Assembly (NCBI GenBank): GCA_904501935.1
Contig: CAJGDA010000084.1
Coordinates: forward strand, 1 to 6,902
Direction: 5' to 3'
Length of the DNA stretch: 6,902 nucleotides
Origin: an uncultured Methanobrevibacter sp.
GTDB lineage: Archaea > Methanobacteriota > Methanobacteria > Methanobacteriales > Methanobacteriaceae
The notes under the pieces were generated by a model that had not been told where the DNA came from, ran no database searches, and was given only the letters and a program-made list of their open reading frames with translations. Within the stretch, counting starts at the first letter, position 1. The number at the start of each line of letters is the position of its first letter. The position numbers and the translations under genes are program-made. Shown piece after piece: positions 4,998 to 6,902 of the stretch.

Positions 4998-5465
4998 TAA
5001 TTATATAGTATTATAACATGAGTTTCAATAGCTTGAGCCCCATAATATTGTTTGATTATAATATTTTTGAGTTTAATTTATTTTAAATCGCTTTAATATT
5101 TAAAACTGGCTTAATTTTATATTTTTATAACTTTGTTTAACTTTATTAAAATTTATCAACCCGAATATATCACTATGAAACATTCTTTTTATAGAAAATG
5201 TATAGTCTTAATCCTCAAAGTATTAGTTCATACAGTTTAAAATTCATCCATCCAGTATCTTCATAATACATTTGAATCGCCGCCATATATTAAATCCAAA
5301 GCCTAAGTATAGTTTTTCTGAAGGGATGTTCCCCTCAAGCTAATATACTCCTTAATTAAATTAAAATATACTGCAATGACATAAATTAATGAATTAACAT
5401 TAAAAAAAGATTTAAATTGTAAAATCTAAAATAAATATATAATAAGAAAAAATCAAGGGATTGAA
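4983..5465. other. AT-rich stretch without a supported gene, before the STAS gene
   Basis: After the feo terminator there are about 480 bases with stops in all frames. A GC-richer patch at about 5270-5345 contains a small G/C hairpin (AGGG...CCCT near 5323-5336) and a 23-codon minus-strand frame (5286-5215) that might be a protein scrap, but nothing can be named. The STAS promoter lies at the right end. Confidence 0.5.
5433..5442 (+). promoter_or_regulatory. TATA-like element of the STAS gene
   Basis: AAATATATAA lies 24-33 nt before the ATG at 5466, so a start from it would give an almost leaderless mRNA. The AGGGA at 5456-5460 instead suggests a leader, in which case the weaker TTTAAAT at 5411-5417 could be the true box. 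Confidence 0.35.
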
Positions 5466-5762
5466 ATGGAAATATTAAAAGAATATAATGAAAAAGAATT
5501 GACAATAACTGTCAAAGATAAAATTGATACAACTACTGCACCTGACTTTGAAAATGAAATAATGGACGAGATGGGAAAATTTGATTCATTAATAATAGAC
5601 TTTACTGATTTGAAATACATTTCAAGTGCAGGATTAAGAGTTTTGATTGTTACTGAAAAAAAATTAAAACCTCAGAATATTCCATCAGTCATAAAAGTTA
5701 ATGACACCATTAAGGAAATTCTTTTGCTGTCTGGCTTTGATAAAATCCTAAATATAGAATAG
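5466..5762 (+). CDS. STAS-domain protein (anti-sigma factor antagonist-like)
   Basis: A stand-alone STAS domain of 98 residues, the usual length for SpoIIAA/RsbV-like proteins. It shows the family layout: an N-terminal beta hairpin (LTITVKDKIDTTTAPDFENEI), a LIIDFTDLKYISSAGLRVLIV core (residues 42-62) and a C-terminal helix with IKEILLLSGFDKILNIE. The loop after KYI, which carries the phospho-serine in bacterial relatives (DSSG/DSTG), reads S53-S54-A55-G56: the Ser after the usual Asp appears kept as Ser54, while Asp itself is Ser53. Archaea have no sigma factors, so the protein probably acts in a serine kinase/phosphatase switch on another target. No such kinase or phosphatase lies in this window. 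AGGGA (5456-5460) precedes the ATG by 5 nt. It is monocistronic with a strong terminator. Fold is sure; role is open. Confidence 0.88.
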   Translation: MEILKEYNEKELTITVKDKIDTTTAPDFENEIMDEMGKFDSLIIDFTDLKYISSAGLRVLIVTEKKLKPQNIPSVIKVNDTIKEILLLSGFDKILNIE

Positions 5763-5792
5763 AAAAGTTAAAGAATTATCTTTAACTTTTTT
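5763..5792 (+). terminator. Terminator of the STAS gene
   Basis: AAAAGTTAAAG (5763-5773) pairs perfectly with CTTTAACTTTT (5780-5790) across a 6-nt loop, starting right after the stop codon and ending in six T (5787-5792). Because the arms are A- and T-rich it could work on both strands. Confidence 0.7.
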
Positions 5793-5862
5793 GATTGTAT
5801 ACTCCTTTTTTAAATCCAAAACTTCACTGACTTTGATGTTGCCCTGCAAAAAGGGTTTCCAA

Positions 5863-5873
5863 TATATTTATAA
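5863..5873 (+). promoter_or_regulatory. TATA-like element before the structured locus
   Basis: TATATTTATAA fits archaeal box A and would start a transcript near 5895, which would end at the hairpin and T-run at 6080-6102, about 200 nt long. Confidence 0.35.
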
Positions 5874-5921
5874 CTTCTCTTTTTCTTTCATCTTTAATAA
5901 ATAAAAATTAAAGCAGCTTAA

Positions 5922-6110
5922 AATAATATAATTATAAAAAAATTAAAATTATCGAAAATAATTTGTTCAAATGGTGTTTGGATTACACCATGTTGCGTTG
6001 GTGTAATTACAATAGTTGGAATAATCATTTGTTCCAAATATTTAAACAAAAAATCTCATGGCAAATATCATGAGGTTTTATACGAATTGTTCGTATTTTT
6101 TTCAAAATAA
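5922..6110 (+). other. Possible small membrane-peptide frame or structured RNA locus
   Basis: Two readings compete. As protein, the frame between the TAA at 5919-5921 and the TAA at 6108-6110 gives a hydrophobic stretch, WITPCCVGVITIVGIIIC, then SKYLNKKSHGKYHEVLYE, LFVFFSK: one membrane span with a basic tail. It lacks any ATG, GTG or TTG start, so it would be a remnant. As RNA, ATTACACCA (5982-5990) can pair with TGGTGTAAT (5999-6007, 9 bp) or, through its ACACCA, with the upstream TGGTGT (5972-5977), two mutually exclusive stems. Small ATTTG/CAAAT hairpins flank them (5961-5972, 6027-6039), and two stems with a T-run follow. A TATA-like site lies upstream. I cannot decide between the two. 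Confidence 0.35.
6046..6102 (+). terminator. Tandem hairpins ending in a T-run
   Basis: An 11-bp stem, AAAATCTCATG (about 6049-6060) with CATGAGGTTTT (about 6069-6079, one G-U pair), is followed by ATACGAA (6080-6086), loop TTG, TTCGTAT (6090-6096) and a run of seven T (6096-6102 region). The second hairpin has the form of a bacterial intrinsic terminator. No intact gene precedes it. Confidence 0.5.
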
Positions 6111-6314
6111 TTACCTAATTAATTAAATTTTGCTAGTAATGTTTCCAATACTATTCTCTTTTTTTAAGAAATTTTTTTGTAAAAATTCTTTTGCTTTTGT
6201 AAAATTGCTTTAAATTAATAATATTGTATTGATTTAAAACAAAAAGCTTATAAAATTTGTAATTAAATATAATATTGAATTAAATTTTTTAAAATAAAAA
6301 ATAAAGGTTTTAAA

Positions 6315-6519
6315 ATGAGAAATTATTCTATTGAAGAGCAATTGAAATAATTAATTTCTGTGACGAATCCTTTGTGCCTATACTAAACATTTTGATGTTA
6401 AGAATATTCAATGAATCGGAGATTTTGGTTTAATCTTTGAAACATTCTTACATAATCCACTAATGGGATTATCAAACAAGATTAAGATTATATATAATGA
6501 AAAATACATTATGATATAA
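6315..6519 (+). pseudogene. Frameshifted remnant of an unrecognised protein
   Basis: A start-like ATG at 6315 gives only 11 residues (MRNYSIEEQLK) before TAA at 6348. The next frame, entered by undoing one lost base near 6336, reads AIEIINFCDESFVPILN, then ILMLRIFNESEILV to a TAA at 6431-6433. A further one-base correction leads to IFETFLHNPLMGLSNKI, then KIIYNEKYIMI and TAA at 6517-6519. Together they would make about 67 residues of ordinary, soluble-looking protein. AAAGG at 6303-6307 could have been the ribosome-binding site. I do not recognise the family and the reconstruction is inference. Confidence 0.4.
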
Positions 6520-6537
6520 TATATAATGAAAAATTAA

Positions 6538-6545
6538 TTATATAA
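6538..6545 (+). promoter_or_regulatory. TATA-like element of the ATPase gene
   Basis: TTATATAA within an AT-rich run is 58-65 nt before the ATG at 6603. Transcription from it would start near 6567, inside the inverted repeat at 6555-6576. Confidence 0.4.
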
Positions 6546-6554
6546 TTAAAACTA

Positions 6555-6576
6555 CATTATGTTACAATACATAATG
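6555..6576. promoter_or_regulatory. 8-6-8 inverted repeat, candidate operator of the ATPase gene
   Basis: CATTATGT (6555-6562) and ACATAATG (6569-6576) are perfect reverse complements with a 6-nt spacer (TACAAT). The site covers the predicted transcription start, suiting a dimeric repressor. Confidence 0.45.
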
Positions 6577-6602
6577 CAAATTACATTACATGAGGGTGAA
6601 AC

Positions 6603-6902
6603 ATGGATGAAATTCCAAGCATTACAGATACAAATTTAACTGCAACACAATTCTACAACAGGGTGGATGAAATTAATATGCTGTCAAGTTTATTGGGAAG
6701 TACAGAATTCAATTCATCCCCCACTATACTATTAACTGGAATTAGGGGAGTAGGAAAGACAGCACTCATCAAAAAAATCAAAAATAAATTTGATAAGGAA
6801 TATCTGGTAGTAGATATTGATTTGTCAAGAAGTAATGCATACCAACAAAAAAAGCTAAGTCGAGGCAGCATAATCAAAATCATCTATGACGCAATAATAA
6901 AA
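6603..6902 (+). CDS. AAA-type P-loop ATPase, N-terminal 100 residues (runs off right edge)
   Basis: The frame is open from ATG at 6603 to the last base. GGTGA at 6595-6599, within GAGGGTGA, is 3 nt before the ATG. The sequence looks like the start of an archaeal Orc1-like/COG1672-type ATPase: FYNRVDEINMLSSLLG (17-32), the FxxRxxEIxxL box that commonly precedes the nucleotide site, then strand TILLT and the Walker A motif GIRGVGKT (46-53), followed by LIKKIKNKF and the strand YLVVDIDLSRS (67-77). Walker B, sensors and the C-terminal winged-helix expected for this group lie outside the window, so the subfamily cannot be fixed. Many such ATPases in methanogens are of unknown role; replication initiation (Cdc6) is one relative, not a claim here. 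The upstream inverted repeats suggest regulated or self-controlled expression. The ATPase call is firm, function open. Confidence 0.85.
   Translation, partial: MDEIPSITDTNLTATQFYNRVDEINMLSSLLGSTEFNSSPTILLTGIRGVGKTALIKKIKNKFDKEYLVVDIDLSRSNAYQQKKLSRGSIIKIIYDAIIK

Larger units (their letters stand above)
6491..6592. repeat. Array of TACATTATG / TATATAATG half-sites before the ATPase gene
   Basis: TATATAATGAAAAAT occurs twice (6491-6505, 6520-6534). TACATTATG occurs twice (6505-6513, 6553-6561), TACATAATG at 6568-6576, and a related TACATTACATG at 6582-6592. Several are in opposite orientation, so near-palindromes form, e.g. CATTAT (6507-6512) with ATAATG (6523-6528). Confidence 0.6.
5793..6602. 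other. 840-base region without an intact gene
   Basis: Stops interrupt all frames. The contents are a weak minus-strand protein-like scrap next to the STAS terminator, a TATA-like site and structured locus at about 5862-6110, a very AT-rich stretch at 6111-6300 in which I see nothing firm, a frameshifted remnant at 6315-6519, and the ATPase promoter with repeated ACATTATG-type half-sites. Confidence 0.6.

Noticed and set aside
5215..5286. Minus-strand 23-codon frame beginning MAAIQMYYEDTGWMNF, possible transposase or protein scrap
   Set aside because: It is short, with no ribosome-binding site and no recognisable family; neighbouring frames do not extend it convincingly.
5750..5905. Minus-strand protein-like text (KDERKREVINILETLFAG, then NIKVSEVLDLKKEYTIKKVK) converging on the STAS gene
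   Set aside because: It needs a frameshift, has no start codon, and runs through the STAS terminator; too weak to list as a pseudogene.
6111..6310. Minus-strand Lys/Phe/Asn-rich frames (e.g. KAKEFLQKNFLKK)
   Set aside because: This composition is what AT-rich non-coding DNA gives in any frame; several stops and no start.
6491..6592. CRISPR array
   Set aside because: Repeat units are about 9-15 bases, irregularly spaced, and partly inverted, with no spacer-length regularity.
6491..6602. Replication origin next to an Orc1/Cdc6 gene
   Set aside because: The repeats do not match origin-recognition boxes known to me in archaea, and the ATPase fragment is not clearly Cdc6.
6653..6883. Minus-strand 76-codon frame opposite the ATPase gene
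   Set aside because: It is the shadow of the ATPase frame, which has Walker A and a good ribosome-binding site.

Overview
The window reads as chromosomal DNA of an AT-rich archaeon, most likely a Methanobrevibacter-like member of the Methanobacteriaceae. The signs are very low GC with TTA/AAA/ATT-heavy codon use, archaeal TATA boxes (TTTATATAA, TTTATAAAT) instead of bacterial -35/-10 pairs, GGAG/GGTGA ribosome-binding sites, and a DUF134 regulator carrying archaeal-type zinc ribbons. The genus is inferred from composition and gene style, not from a marker gene.

Layout: (1) 1-262, the C-terminal part of a DUF6434-like protein that runs in from the left. (2) 366-608, a small protein I do not recognise. 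(3) 716-1014, a broken GNAT acetyltransferase. (4) 1110-2177, an iron/redox-flavoured unit: a DUF134 HTH protein with zinc ribbons, a decayed zinc-ribbon gene, and a 59-residue 2[4Fe-4S] ferredoxin. (5) 2178-2643, a gene-poor stretch with a minus-strand remnant and the feo promoter. (6) 2644-4972, the ferrous-iron uptake operon: feoB, a 17-codon ORF with its own ribosome-binding site, and feoA. (7) 5466-5762, a stand-alone STAS-domain protein. (8) 5763-6602, 840 bases without an intact gene, holding terminators, a structured locus at about 5860-6110, a frameshifted remnant, and repeated ACATTATG-type half-sites. (9) 6603 to the right edge, the N-terminal 100 residues of an AAA-type P-loop ATPase.

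The functional core is iron. FeoB imports Fe2+, FeoA is its cytosolic partner, and the upstream ferredoxin consumes iron in its clusters. The feo promoter carries two copies of TTTAG-N6-CTAAA, one perfectly palindromic (TTTAGGTTAACCTAAA), on either side of its TATA box. This resembles the operator of DtxR/IdeR/MntR-type metal-dependent repressors, so iron repression of feoB is the natural inference. The DUF134 promoter carries a different, perfect 20-bp palindrome just after its TATA box, and the ATPase promoter a third inverted repeat in a comparable place.

The window is also rich in gene remnants. At least three reading frames (716-1014, 1675-1961, 6315-6519) can be restored only by undoing single-base deletions, and a fourth on the minus strand (2200-2442) has an internal stop. 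Either this is a decaying accessory stretch beside a healthy feo operon, or some indels are assembly errors; substitutions in conserved cysteine codons argue for real decay of at least one. I found no tRNA, rRNA, CRISPR array, insertion sequence or replication origin that I can support.
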